Shown here in pieces: positions 46,570 through 55,528 of a stretch of DNA of 64,000 nt (position 1 is its first letter; every line of letters begins with the position of its first letter). Source of the DNA: Polyangium spumosum (lineage in GTDB: Bacteria > Myxococcota_A > Polyangia > Polyangiales > Polyangiaceae). Below the pieces are notes generated by a model, which was given only the letters and a program-made list of their open reading frames with translations, was not told the origin of the DNA and made no database searches. Position numbers and translations under genes: made by a program. The DNA is taken from positions 1 to 64,000 of the forward strand of contig NZ_WJIE01000006.1 of the NCBI RefSeq assembly GCF_009649845.1. The letters run 5' to 3'.

Positions 46570-47877
46570 TCACGGAACGACGAACACCGCGCCGTTCATG
46601 CCGCCGAGCGCGTGGGGCACGCAGTAGTAGGGATAGGTCCCCGCCGTCGACATGGTGAAATCCGCCGACGCACCCGAGTTGGTGACCGTGGCAAACGGGC
46701 CCGTCGCCGCGGGCGTGGCCATGCCGTTCGCGACCACGCCGCCCTGCAGCGGATGGCTGGAGAACGAGCCCGAGAACGTCACGACCGTCCCCGCCTTCAC
46801 CTTGATGCACTTCGGGGTGTAGGCGAAGCTCGAGAACGTCACCGTCGTCGCCGACATGGCGGTGAGGTCCGTCGCCATCGACGGCGTGCAGCCATTGATG
46901 TTCGCCACGCACTGGCCGCCGTCGCAGATCCCGCTCTGGCATTCGGCATCGCCGCCGCAAGCGTCGCCATTGCATTTCGTGCACGTCGCGCCGCCGCAAT
47001 CGATGCCGGTCTCGTCGCCGTTCATGATGCCGTCCATGCAGGTCGCGGGGGCCACGCATGCGTTGTTCATGCAGACGTCGCCGTTCATGCAATCGGCGTC
47101 GACGTTGCAGGCGACGCAGGTGCCATTGTCGTCGCAAACCGCGCCGCCGCCGTCCGTGCACATGGTCCCGACCGCGACGGGCGTGTGCGTGGGCGCGCCC
47201 GCGAGGCACGCGTCCATCGTGCAGGAGTTGTTGTCGTCCATCACGTCCATCGCGTCGTCCTCGACGATCGCCATGCCCATGCCGTCGCAGACGTGACGCT
47301 TGCAGTCGCCGGCCATTTCGCCCGAGGTCGGCGTGCCGTTGGCCTTGGCCTCGGTGCCGCAGGTGCCGGCCATACAGGTCGCCTGCTCGCACTCGTTCGC
47401 AGGCGTCGGGCAATCGTTCGGCGTGAGGCACACGCCCATGCCGCCGCCCGCGCCGCCCATGCCGCCGCCCGCGCCGCCCATACCGCCGGCGCCGCCCATA
47501 CCACCGGCGCCGCCCATACCACCGGCGCCGCCCATGCCGCCGGTTCCGCCCATACCACCAGCGCCGCCCATGCCGCCGGTTCCGCCCATGCCGCCGGTTC
47601 CGCCCATGCCGCCGGTCCCGCCCATGCCGCCGGCTCCGCCCATGCCGCCGGCTCCGCCCATGCCGCCGGTCCCGCCCATGCCGCCGGTCCCGCCCATGCC
47701 GCCGGTCCCGCCCATGCCGCCGGTCCCGCCCATGCCGCCCGTGCTGGCCCCCGTGCCCGTCATGTCGATCTGACCACGATCGACGGTCGCGATGAGCTCG
47801 CAGCCCGAAGCGAAAGAGACGAGCCCCGCGGCAGCGAGCACGGCGCCGGTCAGGATCTTTGCGTTCTGCATCTTCAT
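46570..47877 (-). CDS. Cupredoxin-domain lipoprotein with GGMGGT repeat array
   Basis: A 435-residue lipoprotein. Signal MKMQNAKILTGAVLAAAGLV ends in a GC lipobox (SFASGC). After about residue 45 comes an unusually long linker of hexapeptides (GGMGGT/GGMGGA), then a Cys-rich stretch with DUF4215/EGF-like repeats (residues about 145-330). The C-terminal cupredoxin-like domain has type-1 copper ligands: His in SSHPLQGG, Cys and His in YYCVPHALGGMNGAVF, with Met nearby. It would bind copper on the cell surface as an electron carrier or copper store. ATG 47877 starts the signal; upstream residues do not fit. Confidence 0.88.
   Translation of the reverse strand: MKMQNAKILTGAVLAAAGLVSFASGCELIATVDRGQIDMTGTGASTGGMGGTGGMGGTGGMGGTGGMGGTGGMGGAGGMGGAGGMGGTGGMGGTGGMGGTGGMGGAGGMGGTGGMGGAGGMGGAGGMGGAGGMGGAGGGMGGAGGGMGVCLTPNDCPTPANECEQATCMAGTCGTEAKANGTPTSGEMAGDCKRHVCDGMGMAIVEDDAMDVMDDNNSCTMDACLAGAPTHTPVAVGTMCTDGGGAVCDDNGTCVACNVDADCMNGDVCMNNACVAPATCMDGIMNGDETGIDCGGATCTKCNGDACGGDAECQSGICDGGQCVANINGCTPSMATDLTAMSATTVTFSSFAYTPKCIKVKAGTVVTFSGSFSSHPLQGGVVANGMATPAATGPFATVTNSGASADFTMSTAGTYPYYCVPHALGGMNGAVFVVP
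47435..47745 (-). repeat. 18-bp tandem repeat coding for (GGMGGT/A)n
   Basis: An in-frame array of about 17 units of 18 bp, unit CCCATGCCGCCGGTTCCG on the plus strand, inside the cupredoxin lipoprotein gene. Unit variants differ mainly at the Thr/Ala codon. Such arrays are prone to copy-number change and make a flexible surface stalk. Confidence 0.9.
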
Positions 47878-48026
47878 GAGGTGCCTCGAAGGGTAAGGGT
47901 CATCCGAACGGCCATGGTACGGCCGGGACGGGAACCGCAATTGACAAATTTTCCCGCGCCTGTCAAGGATCTCGTGCAGCTCGAAACTTGCAGCTCCCAC
48001 GGTTCACGCGACGAACCGATTGCCGT

Positions 48027-49136
48027 TCAATTGGTGGATCTGCAATCCGCCGCGCACCCGTCGAAGCTCACGACATTCCCGTCGTCGCACACCTCGCCCG
48101 CGTCGAGAATTCCGTCGCCGCACCGCGGAATCGTGCAATCGAGCCGACAAACCGAGGGCGCGCCCAGCGCGACGATCCGGGCCGTCGTGGTGCGATCGAG
48201 CACGTTCTTCTCGCCGCTCCCGTCCACCCATTCCCAGCGCTCGATCCCCTGGAGAAAGCCGGGCACCACGTCGACCACCCACGCGCCCGGCGAGGGAAGG
48301 CCGGAGAGCGCGGCGCCGTCGGTGTTGTTGTCGAACGTCCAGTCTCCCTGCGCCGTCGCGGGATCGAGCAGCGAGAATTCGCCCTTCCCGTCGTCCACGA
48401 CCGCGACGAACGTGCCCTCCGGCAAGCCCAAAAACCCCATCTGCACGCGCGCGGGAGGCTGTTCCTGCCCGCTCGTATTCTTGTCCACGCCGTGGACCGT
48501 GACGAGCCCGAGCAGGCCCCCGGGCGCGAGGTCGCGATACAAAAACAGCTTGCTCGCCCCGAGCTCCTCGAACCCCGTGTGCGCGCTGGCCGAGCCGTAG
48601 TCGTAGAACGAGACGAGCGGCATGGGCCGCGTGATCGGCAGGACGGGCCGCGCGAGCGCGCCCTGCAGGAGCAAAAAGGCCGGGCTGTCGGCGTTCGCCG
48701 CGCCCCCGTCGCACGCCTCCAGGCCCGCGTGCACGAAGCCGTCGCCGCAGATCGCCGGCAAGCAGCGCGAGGGGCAATCGTCCGTGTCGACGCCATTGCC
48801 GTCGTCGCAGACCTCGCCCGGCTCGACGATGCCATTGCCGCAGCTCAGCAGGGCGCAGCTCGCCGTGCAGCCGTCGCCCGAGACGAGGTTGCCGTCGTCG
48901 CAGGCCTCGACGAAGGCCCGGACGATGCCGTCGCCGCAACGCGCGAAGAGGCAGCCGGGGACGCAGGCGTCGGTGGCGACGTCGTTGTGGTCGTCGCACG
49001 CCTCGCCCGGGTCGACGAGGCCGTCGCCGCAAAAAGGATCCCCCCGCTCGGCCTCGGGCGCAAAAAGGGCGCTGCGCGCGCCACACGCGGCGGCGAGGCC
49101 GAGCAGCGCGAGAGCGGCGAGAGCACGTGCGTGCAT
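48027..49136 (-). CDS. DUF4215-repeat Cys-rich lipoprotein
   Basis: A 369-residue lipoprotein: [18 protein letters not shown] signal with lipobox. The N-terminal third contains four to five DUF4215-type units ([51 protein letters not shown]) typical of myxobacterial surface proteins. The middle (residues about 165-320) is a DUF4397-like beta domain ([40 protein letters not shown]). A last DUF4215 unit closes the protein ([16 protein letters not shown]). No enzymatic motif is seen; a surface or adhesive role is inference. The 5' end overlaps nothing credible on the other strand. Confidence 0.88.
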   Translation of the reverse strand: MHARALAALALLGLAAACGARSALFAPEAERGDPFCGDGLVDPGEACDDHNDVATDACVPGCLFARCGDGIVRAFVEACDDGNLVSGDGCTASCALLSCGNGIVEPGEVCDDGNGVDTDDCPSRCLPAICGDGFVHAGLEACDGGAANADSPAFLLLQGALARPVLPITRPMPLVSFYDYGSASAHTGFEELGASKLFLYRDLAPGGLLGLVTVHGVDKNTSGQEQPPARVQMGFLGLPEGTFVAVVDDGKGEFSLLDPATAQGDWTFDNNTDGAALSGLPSPGAWVVDVVPGFLQGIERWEWVDGSGEKNVLDRTTTARIVALGAPSVCRLDCTIPRCGDGILDAGEVCDDGNVVSFDGCAADCRSTN

Positions 49137-49167
49137 GCGAGCGAACCTACCACGAGCGCGCCGCCTC

Positions 49168-49196
49168 TTGCCGCGCGCGCGGCGCTCCGATAGAGC
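49168..49196 (+). promoter_or_regulatory. Putative promoter of the cytochrome-propeller operon
   Basis: TTGCCG (49168-49173), 17-bp spacer, TAGAGC (49191-49196), 8 nt before GTG 49205. This supports GTG 49205 as the true start. Confidence 0.5.
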
Positions 49197-49204
49197 TTTT
49201 CTTC

Positions 49205-51313
49205 GTGGGTGGACCAGACCCTCGCGTTTCCTTCTCCCTCGCGATCGCGATCACGCTCGCCTCGCCCGTCGCTTGCTCGTCGTCGAAGGACACACCCGAC
49301 GCGTCGGCGCCCGCGCCCTCGGCCTCACAAGCCGCCCTGCCGCAGACGAGCGCCGCGCCCGCGCAGCCATCGCCGCTCTCGCCGGCCGAACGCAAGGGCG
49401 GGGCGATCACGCGGAGCCGGCAGGGGGATGTGCTCTTCGTGGCCGACGAGGATCACAAGGTCCTGCGGAAAATCCCGCTCCCGCTCGCGCCCGGGGCGGC
49501 CGTCGCCGAGGTGCCGCTGCCCGGCGCGCCGGCCGAGGTCCTCTCGATCGACGGCGCCGTGCTCGTGACGATCCGCGATCCCGGCCTGCTCCTCGTGCTC
49601 CGGCCCGACGCATCGGGCTCGTTCGTCGAGACGAACCGTGTCGCCTTGCCCGCCGACGCTTGGGGCCTCGCGGCGACGGCGGACGCACGTCACGCCTTCG
49701 TGACGAGCGCCTGGACGCACCGGGTCTCGAAGGTCGATCTCGCGGCGGGCAAGGTCGTGTGGTCGGCGGACGTCGCGCGCGAGCCGCGGGGCGTCGTGGC
49801 GCTCGGAAACGGCGAGGTTTTCGTCAGCCACCTCGTGGGCGCGGACGTGACGCACGTGCGCGAGGAGGCGGGCGCGCCGGTCGTCTCGACGATCAGCGTG
49901 ATGCCTTCCCCCGCGCGCGCGCCCTCGGGGAAAAAGGTCCACGCGTCGCTCGGGTATTCGCTCGTGACCTCGCCCGACGAGGGGCGGCTCTTCGTGGCGC
50001 GGCACGCGGTGGGCGCGCTCGCGCGGCGCTCGTGGTACGGGCAGCCGACGGTGGACGTCGTGCTCCTGCCCGGGAAAAACGGCCACGCGGCGCCGACGCA
50101 GCTCGCGGCGATCCACGTGGGCGGGCTGCCTGCGCAGAAGAGCCGGGTCGCGGATCTGACGATGACCGCGGACACGCCCGTGTCGATCCCGGGCCGCGAC
50201 CGAGGGCCGTTCACGCAGCCCCGCGCGATGGTCTACCGCGCGAAATCCGACACGCTGCTCGTCGCCGGCGAAGGGGACGACGTCGTCGCCGAGCTCGACG
50301 CGGTGGCGCTCGATCCGACGCTCGCGATCGTGCGGATCTTCCAGGTCGGCCAGAAATACGATCCGGGCTACGGCGCGGCCGGCGAATGCGGCGCGCCTTC
50401 GGGGATCACGCTCTCGCCGGACGAGGACACGGCGTACGTGTTTTGCCGCTCGACCTACGACGTGGTCGCGCTCGACCTCGCGCCGAAGGCGCCAATCGAC
50501 CCCGTGGTGCGCGAAAGAAAAACCCGGGTCCATCTCGCCGACGACAAACTCTCGGGGGACGCGCAGAAGGGGCGGAGGCTCTTCTACAACGCGACGGATC
50601 CCATTCTCAGCGGCGGCCTCGGCTGCGCGGGTTGTCACCCCGACGGGCGCGACGACGGTCACGTCTGGCGCGAGGCGACGTTCGACACCGTCGACGGGCT
50701 CGGCACGAACTTCGTGGGCGCCCACGAGAACATCCCCGATCTCGCAAAATCAAAAGGTTTTCCCCGACGAACGCCGATGCTCGCGGGCCTCGTGAACGCG
50801 GCCGGGCCTTATGGCTGGCACGGCGAGAGCCCGGACCTCGGCGCGCGCGTGACGGCGGGCATGAGCCTGCATCGCTGGGGTCGCATGCCGCAGAACATCG
50901 GCGGCGCCGCGGTGGGCCGCGCCGCGCTCGTCGCCGCGTTCGTGCGGGAAGGTTTGGTCCCGCCGCCGCGGGAGAATCGCGAGCTCACCGAGAAGGAAAA
51001 ACGCGGGCGCGAGCTCTTCAATAGCGACGCCACGAAATGCGCCCGCTGCCACGTGCCCGAGACGAGCTACACGGATCGCACGCCCTATCCGCTGAAGCGC
51101 CTGCCGCCCGTGAGCGGCTTCGACGACGAGACGAAGCAGGAGTTCAAGACGCCCTCGCTCCGGTTCGTCGCCGGCAGGCCGCCCTATTTCCACGACGGCC
51201 GCGTCTCGACCCTGGAAAAACTCATCGAGATGAACGGCGATCGCATGGGGAACACGAGCCAGCTCTCCGCCGAGGACCGCGAGGCCCTCGTCGCCTTTTT
51301 GAAGACGTTATGA
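49205..51313 (+). CDS. Beta-propeller lipoprotein with C-terminal dihaem cytochrome c domain
   Basis: A 702-residue exported redox protein. The signal from GTG 49205 ([14 protein letters not shown]) gives lipidated Cys near residue 25, then a Ser/Ala/Pro linker. Residues about 70-450 read as a YVTN-like seven-bladed propeller ([60 protein letters not shown]). The C-terminal part carries two c-type haem sites, C474-A-G-C-H and C612-A-R-C-H, in a MauG/cytochrome c peroxidase-like arrangement ([17 protein letters not shown]). It may be a peroxidase or electron-transfer lipoprotein. The next gene overlaps its stop by 4 bp (ATGA). Confidence 0.9.
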   Translation: MGGPDPRVSFSLAIAITLASPVACSSSKDTPDASAPAPSASQAALPQTSAAPAQPSPLSPAERKGGAITRSRQGDVLFVADEDHKVLRKIPLPLAPGAAVAEVPLPGAPAEVLSIDGAVLVTIRDPGLLLVLRPDASGSFVETNRVALPADAWGLAATADARHAFVTSAWTHRVSKVDLAAGKVVWSADVAREPRGVVALGNGEVFVSHLVGADVTHVREEAGAPVVSTISVMPSPARAPSGKKVHASLGYSLVTSPDEGRLFVARHAVGALARRSWYGQPTVDVVLLPGKNGHAAPTQLAAIHVGGLPAQKSRVADLTMTADTPVSIPGRDRGPFTQPRAMVYRAKSDTLLVAGEGDDVVAELDAVALDPTLAIVRIFQVGQKYDPGYGAAGECGAPSGITLSPDEDTAYVFCRSTYDVVALDLAPKAPIDPVVRERKTRVHLADDKLSGDAQKGRRLFYNATDPILSGGLGCAGCHPDGRDDGHVWREATFDTVDGLGTNFVGAHENIPDLAKSKGFPRRTPMLAGLVNAAGPYGWHGESPDLGARVTAGMSLHRWGRMPQNIGGAAVGRAALVAAFVREGLVPPPRENRELTEKEKRGRELFNSDATKCARCHVPETSYTDRTPYPLKRLPPVSGFDDETKQEFKTPSLRFVAGRPPYFHDGRVSTLEKLIEMNGDRMGNTSQLSAEDREALVAFLKTL

Positions 51314-51813
51314 GCCGCGCCCGGATCCTCAAAGCCCTGGTCTTCCTCCTGCTCCTGCCGGCCGCCAAGGCCGAGCAGCCGCCGAGCGAGGAGGAGAAGC
51401 CGATCGATTTCGAGCCGATCCCGGTCGAGGAGGGGACGCCGAAGCCACCCACGCCGGCCGAATGGCAAAACGCGGCGCGGGTGAAGATCCACCGCAAGGG
51501 CCCGCGCGCCGAGCATTGCCGGGCGTGGCGGGCGCGGGGCTGGCTCAAGGTGCATTGCGACGTGCAGACGACGGCCGCCTCGCTCGTCGGCGGCGCGAGC
51601 CGGGGCGTCTCGCTCTGGATGTCCGAGCCCAAGGAGGGCGTGCCCGCGCCGCCGTCGGGCCAGGTCATGTTCCCGATCCGGCCGGGGGACCGGCGGATCT
51701 TCGAGCTGTTCTCCTTCGGCGAGACCTATGGCGGCTCCATGGTCTCGCCGGGGCTCGTATTGCAAGAATACTGGATCGAGGGGGACCCGGCGCCGGTCCT
51801 CGTTCTACGCTGA
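51310..51813 (+). CDS. Small secreted protein coupled to the cytochrome gene
   Basis: A 167-residue protein with a Sec signal peptide ([20 protein letters not shown], cleavage near AKA). The mature protein begins with an acidic Pro/Glu segment and continues as a compact beta-rich domain (RGWLKVHCDVQTTAASLVGG, GQVMFPIRPGDRRIFELFSF) with two cysteines (EHC, VHC) that could form a disulphide. I do not recognise the family. The ATGA overlap with the upstream gene implies translational coupling and perhaps a shared periplasmic function. Confidence 0.75.
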   Translation: MSRARILKALVFLLLLPAAKAEQPPSEEEKPIDFEPIPVEEGTPKPPTPAEWQNAARVKIHRKGPRAEHCRAWRARGWLKVHCDVQTTAASLVGGASRGVSLWMSEPKEGVPAPPSGQVMFPIRPGDRRIFELFSFGETYGGSMVSPGLVLQEYWIEGDPAPVLVLR

Positions 51814-51845
51814 CAAACGGTTTTTCGGGTGTGGGAGGATTGCAG

Positions 51846-52724
51846 ATGAAGGCTCTTCGTTGGCTCGCTTTTGGCACGGCGCTTTCTGGCTTCGGCTGCG
51901 GCGGCGGCGCGCAGGAGGGCGCTGCCGTCGTGAAGGAGCCGGCGCCGGCCGAGGACAAGCCGCAAGCGACGAAGAGCGACCCCGAGCCCGCGACGACGGC
52001 CGCCGCGCCGACCGCCGCGCCCGAAGCGACCGCCGCGCCCGCGCCCGAACCCCCGAAGGCGCCCCCGAGCCCTTGCCCCGAGGGAATGGCGTTCATCCAG
52101 GGCGGGGCGTACAAGATGGGCTTCTTGAAGAACGAGGCGAAGGTCGCCGATTTTTGCCTCGACAAGACGGAGGCCACGGCGAAGGACTACGAGGCGTGCG
52201 TCGAATCGAAGAAATGCAACGAGGCGTTCGTCACCTGCGCGCCCGAGGCGACGTACAAGAAGGCCGGCAAGGAGGACCATCCGATGGTCTGCGTCGATTT
52301 CCAGCAGGCGATCGATTACTGCGGCTCGCAAGGAAAACGCCTGCCCTCGGACGAGGAGTGGGAGTGGGCCGCGCGCGGCGGCGAGGAGGGGCGCGTCTAT
52401 CCGTGGGGCAACGAGGCTCCGAAGGATCAGCTCTGCTGGTCGGGCGGAAAAGAGGGCCTCTTGAAGGGCACGTGTCCGGTCGCGGCGCACCCCGCCGGCG
52501 CGAGCAAGGACGGGCTGCTCGGGCTCGCGGGCAACGTCTTCGAATGGACGACGAGCGTGCAGGATTCGAGGACGAAGGACCGCGTGGGCCGCGGCGCGAG
52601 CTGGCGGGACGGCATCCCGAACATGTTCCGCAACGAGCGGCCGGGGCGTTTCCAGGTGACCTACCGCTGCGGATTTCTCGGGATTCGTTGCGCGATGCCT
52701 CCGAGAGCGGCGGCAGGTCAATGA
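51846..52724 (+). CDS. Lipoprotein with FGE-sulfatase (SUMF1) domain
   Basis: A 292-residue lipoprotein (signal MKALRWLAFGTALSGFGC) with an Ala/Pro linker to about residue 75. The FGE-sulfatase domain follows: MAFIQGGAYKMGFLKNEAKV, DKTEATAKDYEACV, HPMVCVDFQQAIDYCGSQGK, RLPSDEEWEWAARGGEEGRV, LLGLAGNVFEWTTS, GRGASWRDG and a final GIRCAMP. True formylglycine-generating enzymes carry two catalytic cysteines near the C-terminus; here YRCGFLGIRC does offer two Cys, but the spacing differs from sulfatase activators, so binding or another modification is equally possible. It follows the small secreted gene by 32 bp. Confidence 0.88.
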   Translation: MKALRWLAFGTALSGFGCGGGAQEGAAVVKEPAPAEDKPQATKSDPEPATTAAAPTAAPEATAAPAPEPPKAPPSPCPEGMAFIQGGAYKMGFLKNEAKVADFCLDKTEATAKDYEACVESKKCNEAFVTCAPEATYKKAGKEDHPMVCVDFQQAIDYCGSQGKRLPSDEEWEWAARGGEEGRVYPWGNEAPKDQLCWSGGKEGLLKGTCPVAAHPAGASKDGLLGLAGNVFEWTTSVQDSRTKDRVGRGASWRDGIPNMFRNERPGRFQVTYRCGFLGIRCAMPPRAAAGQ

Positions 52725-52746
52725 GGCAGGTCGCGCCGCTCCGCGA

Positions 52747-53775
52747 TCACCAGCGGCCCTGCTGCACGCGGCCGATCATCTCGTAGGGATACCCCGGCTC
52801 GAACGCGCTCGCCTCGTCGAGCCGCTTCATCTCCTCGGCCGAGAGCGAGAGGTCGGCGCCGACGAGGCAAGCGTCGAGCTGCTCGAGGCTACGCGCGCCG
52901 AAGATCGCGCTCGTCACCGCGGGCTTGTGGAGCAGCCAGGCCAGCGAGACGGCGGCCTTCGTCGAATTGCGCTCCCTGGCGACGGCGGTGACGGCGTCGA
53001 GGATCCGCCAGTTGCGCGGGCTGTCGAAGCCGGCGAGCTGGTTTTTCCACTTGTCGAGCCGCGCGCCCTCGGGCGGGGGCTGGTTCTTCTGGTACTTGCC
53101 CGTGAGAAAGCCGCCCGCGAGCGGCGACCAGGGCAAGAGCCCGAGGCCGAACCTCTTGCAGAGCGGCACGTGCTCGCGCTCGAGCTCGCGCGAGACCAGG
53201 CTGTATTGCATCTGCAGCGAGACGAACGGGGAGAGGTGCGAGGTGCGGCTCGTCCAGAGGCTATCGGTGAGCCGGTACGCCGCGTAATTGCTGGCGCCGA
53301 TGTAGAGGACCTTTCCCTGGCGCACGAGGTCGTCGAGCGCGCGCAAGGTCTCCTCCTCGGGCGTGTCGTTGTCCTGCATGTGGATCTGGTAGAGGTCGAT
53401 TCGATCGGTGCGCAGGCGGCGCAGGCTGTCCTCCACGCAGCGCATGATGCGATATCGCGAGGCGCCCGTGCCGTTCGGGCCGTCGCCCATGCGGAAGCGG
53501 AATTTCGTGGCGAGGACCGTGCGCTCGCGGTGCTTGCCCTGCACGAGCCAGTTGCCGACGACGCGCTCGGAGAGGCCGTCCTGCCCGTAGACGTCGGCCG
53601 TATCGATGAAGTTCAAGCCGCGGTCGAGGGCGCGGTTCATGATGGCGTGGGCCGTGGGCTCGTCGCAGCCCACCTTGTGCATGAACGATTTCTCGTCGGC
53701 CTCGCCGAACGTCATGGCGCCGAGGCAGAGGGTGGAGACCTTGACGCCGCTGCTTCCGAGGGTGCGGTATTCCAT
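52747..53775 (-). CDS. Aldo/keto reductase
   Basis: A 342-residue NADPH-dependent oxidoreductase of the AKR superfamily with the full catalytic set: Asp and Tyr in NFIDTADVYGQDGLSER, Lys in VLATKFRFRMG, His in DLYQIHMQDNDTPEEETL. The TIM barrel continues with SPLAGGFLTGKYQKNQPPP and cofactor-binding AIFGARSLEQLDACLVGAD near the C-terminus. It is closest in appearance to YajO/Tas-like or K+-channel beta-subunit-like AKRs. It is the last gene of the minus-strand run that starts with the reverse transcriptase, 48 bp after the amine-oxidoreductase start. The substrate is unknown. Confidence 0.94.
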   Translation of the reverse strand: MEYRTLGSSGVKVSTLCLGAMTFGEADEKSFMHKVGCDEPTAHAIMNRALDRGLNFIDTADVYGQDGLSERVVGNWLVQGKHRERTVLATKFRFRMGDGPNGTGASRYRIMRCVEDSLRRLRTDRIDLYQIHMQDNDTPEEETLRALDDLVRQGKVLYIGASNYAAYRLTDSLWTSRTSHLSPFVSLQMQYSLVSRELEREHVPLCKRFGLGLLPWSPLAGGFLTGKYQKNQPPPEGARLDKWKNQLAGFDSPRNWRILDAVTAVARERNSTKAAVSLAWLLHKPAVTSAIFGARSLEQLDACLVGADLSLSAEEMKRLDEASAFEPGYPYEMIGRVQQGRW

Positions 53776-53823
53776 GGGGTCGTCATAGCGCGCGGACCGC
53801 GGCTGTCGACCCCGCGCGTGCGC

Positions 53824-55500
53824 TCAGGGCATGACGCCCAGGTGGGCCGCCACCTCGACGACGGCGAGATACGCGGCCCCGACGGCATTCTCGAACGCGG
53901 GCACGCCGTCGGTGTCGTGGCAGGCGAAGCTGATCTTGCCGAGCGGCTGCCTCGACGAGAGGCGCGCCGCGCCAAAGACAAACCCTTTGTCAGCGGCGAT
54001 CATGGCGTGGCCCCAGCGGTAGAGGTCGACGCCCGTGACGGTGTCGCGCACGCCGGGGATGACCTTCTCGAGGTCCGAGAGGATACGCTCCTCGTACTCC
54101 TCGAAGGGCTTCGTTTGCAGGTCGACGCGGGCCGTGGGCCCGAGCAGGGGGCAATAGCAGGAGAGCACGTTCGGCCGATCGAGCGGGGCATTGACCGGGT
54201 CGGCGTGGCTCGTCCAGTCGGCGACGATGAAGTCGGCGAAGAGGGTATCGGCGCCGTGGACCCAGTTGTCGAAGCCGAGGTTCGCCGGCGTCTTGTTCAC
54301 GTAGACGGCGGCGACGAGGTAGGGCGTGTAATGAAAATCCTTCGCCTCGTCGCGGCCGGCGGCGCCGAGGTCGGGCAGGACGTGCTTGGCGATGTACCGG
54401 TTCGCCGCATAAATCGCGGTCTTGGCGCGGATCGTGGTGACGACGCCGTCGATCATGTAGGAGACGTGGACCTCGTCGCCCTCGTTCTTCGCGCGGAGCA
54501 CGAAGGCGCCGGTCTTGATCTTGTCGACGCCGATCTTCTCGGCGAGCATGAGCGCGAGGTAGGCATTGCCGCCGGGCTGGGAGAGGACGGGGCCGAATTC
54601 GGCGCAGAGGAAGCTGATCGCGGCCCAGGCCGAGACCTTGTCGTAGGTCGTGCCGAGCGAGGAGCGGCAGTACGGGTCGAAATACTGGCCCACCTCGGGC
54701 GCCCAGCCCTTCCCTGCGATGTATTCGGCGAGCGTGATGTTGTCGAGGCCGCGGACGTCGGGATCCGTCGTGGAGTTGTCGGTCGGCGTGTCGAAGCCGA
54801 ACTTCATGTCCTGGCCCTCGTAGTCGTACCAGGCGATCATGTCCTCGCGGAAGGCCTTGAGGTCGGCGATGACGTTCGGCGGATACGGCAGGGCGTCCAT
54901 GCCCGCCTCCCAGCCGTCTTCGTAGAATTTGCCGGCGATCCAGTCGCCGTTCGCCGGGCCCGGGATGATGTACTTCTCGTCGACGATGGGGGTGCCCTCC
55001 ATGTCGTAACCCGTGATGATGCCGAGGTCCTCGTAGGTCTCGTTGAGGTTGTCGTTGTACGGAAAGACCGTGTACGCGGCGGCCTGGCCGTGGGTGCGGT
55101 CGGGATCACCGCCCTTCTTGGAGACGCCGCCGACGGGATCCTCTTTTTCGAGCAGCAGGATGTTCGTGACCCCGCTCCGCTGCAATTTGCGCGCGGCGAC
55201 GAGGCCGCTGATGCCGCCCCCGATGATCACGCAGTCGAGGAGCTCCCCCGACGCCGCCGGCAATTCGAAGGCCTTTCCGTCGCGGATCTCGTGGCAGATC
55301 GTGAAGACGTCGCCCTTGTACTGCGGCCCCGCGGGGGGCGGCGTGCCCGTGCCGGGATCGTCGCTGCAGCCCGCGCCGAGGCCGCCGAGGAAGACCCCGG
55401 AGGCGCCCACGAGCAGGCCATTCAGAAAATCGCGGCGCCGAAGCCCAGGGGCCAGCGTCTTGAGGGGCTTCCGGTTCGGGGGGTCACTCTTGAATTTCAT
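53824..55500 (-). CDS. Tat-exported FAD-dependent amine oxidoreductase (spermidine dehydrogenase-like)
   Basis: A 558-residue flavoenzyme. The N-terminus carries a twin-arginine signal (LRRRDFLNGLLVGASGVFLG) ending in a lipobox-like GAGC. The Rossmann FAD-binding motif follows at about residue 90 (DCVIIGGGISGLVAARKL) with the second half EKEDPVGGVSKKGG. Mid-protein segments (LDNITLAEYIAGKGWAPEVG) and the C-terminal DLYRWGHAMIAADKGFVFG match spermidine dehydrogenase-type enzymes that oxidise polyamines to aldehydes. Next to it lie a class V aminotransferase and an aldo-keto reductase, which could process the products. The exact substrate is inference. Confidence 0.85.
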   Translation of the reverse strand: MKFKSDPPNRKPLKTLAPGLRRRDFLNGLLVGASGVFLGGLGAGCSDDPGTGTPPPAGPQYKGDVFTICHEIRDGKAFELPAASGELLDCVIIGGGISGLVAARKLQRSGVTNILLLEKEDPVGGVSKKGGDPDRTHGQAAAYTVFPYNDNLNETYEDLGIITGYDMEGTPIVDEKYIIPGPANGDWIAGKFYEDGWEAGMDALPYPPNVIADLKAFREDMIAWYDYEGQDMKFGFDTPTDNSTTDPDVRGLDNITLAEYIAGKGWAPEVGQYFDPYCRSSLGTTYDKVSAWAAISFLCAEFGPVLSQPGGNAYLALMLAEKIGVDKIKTGAFVLRAKNEGDEVHVSYMIDGVVTTIRAKTAIYAANRYIAKHVLPDLGAAGRDEAKDFHYTPYLVAAVYVNKTPANLGFDNWVHGADTLFADFIVADWTSHADPVNAPLDRPNVLSCYCPLLGPTARVDLQTKPFEEYEERILSDLEKVIPGVRDTVTGVDLYRWGHAMIAADKGFVFGAARLSSRQPLGKISFACHDTDGVPAFENAVGAAYLAVVEVAAHLGVMP

Positions 55501-55528
55501 GGTCTACCTCCAAGGATCCGTGAGGCCG

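Noticed and set aside
47435-47745. CRISPR-like array
   Set aside because: Units are 18-bp direct coding repeats with no unique spacers, in frame with the lipoprotein.
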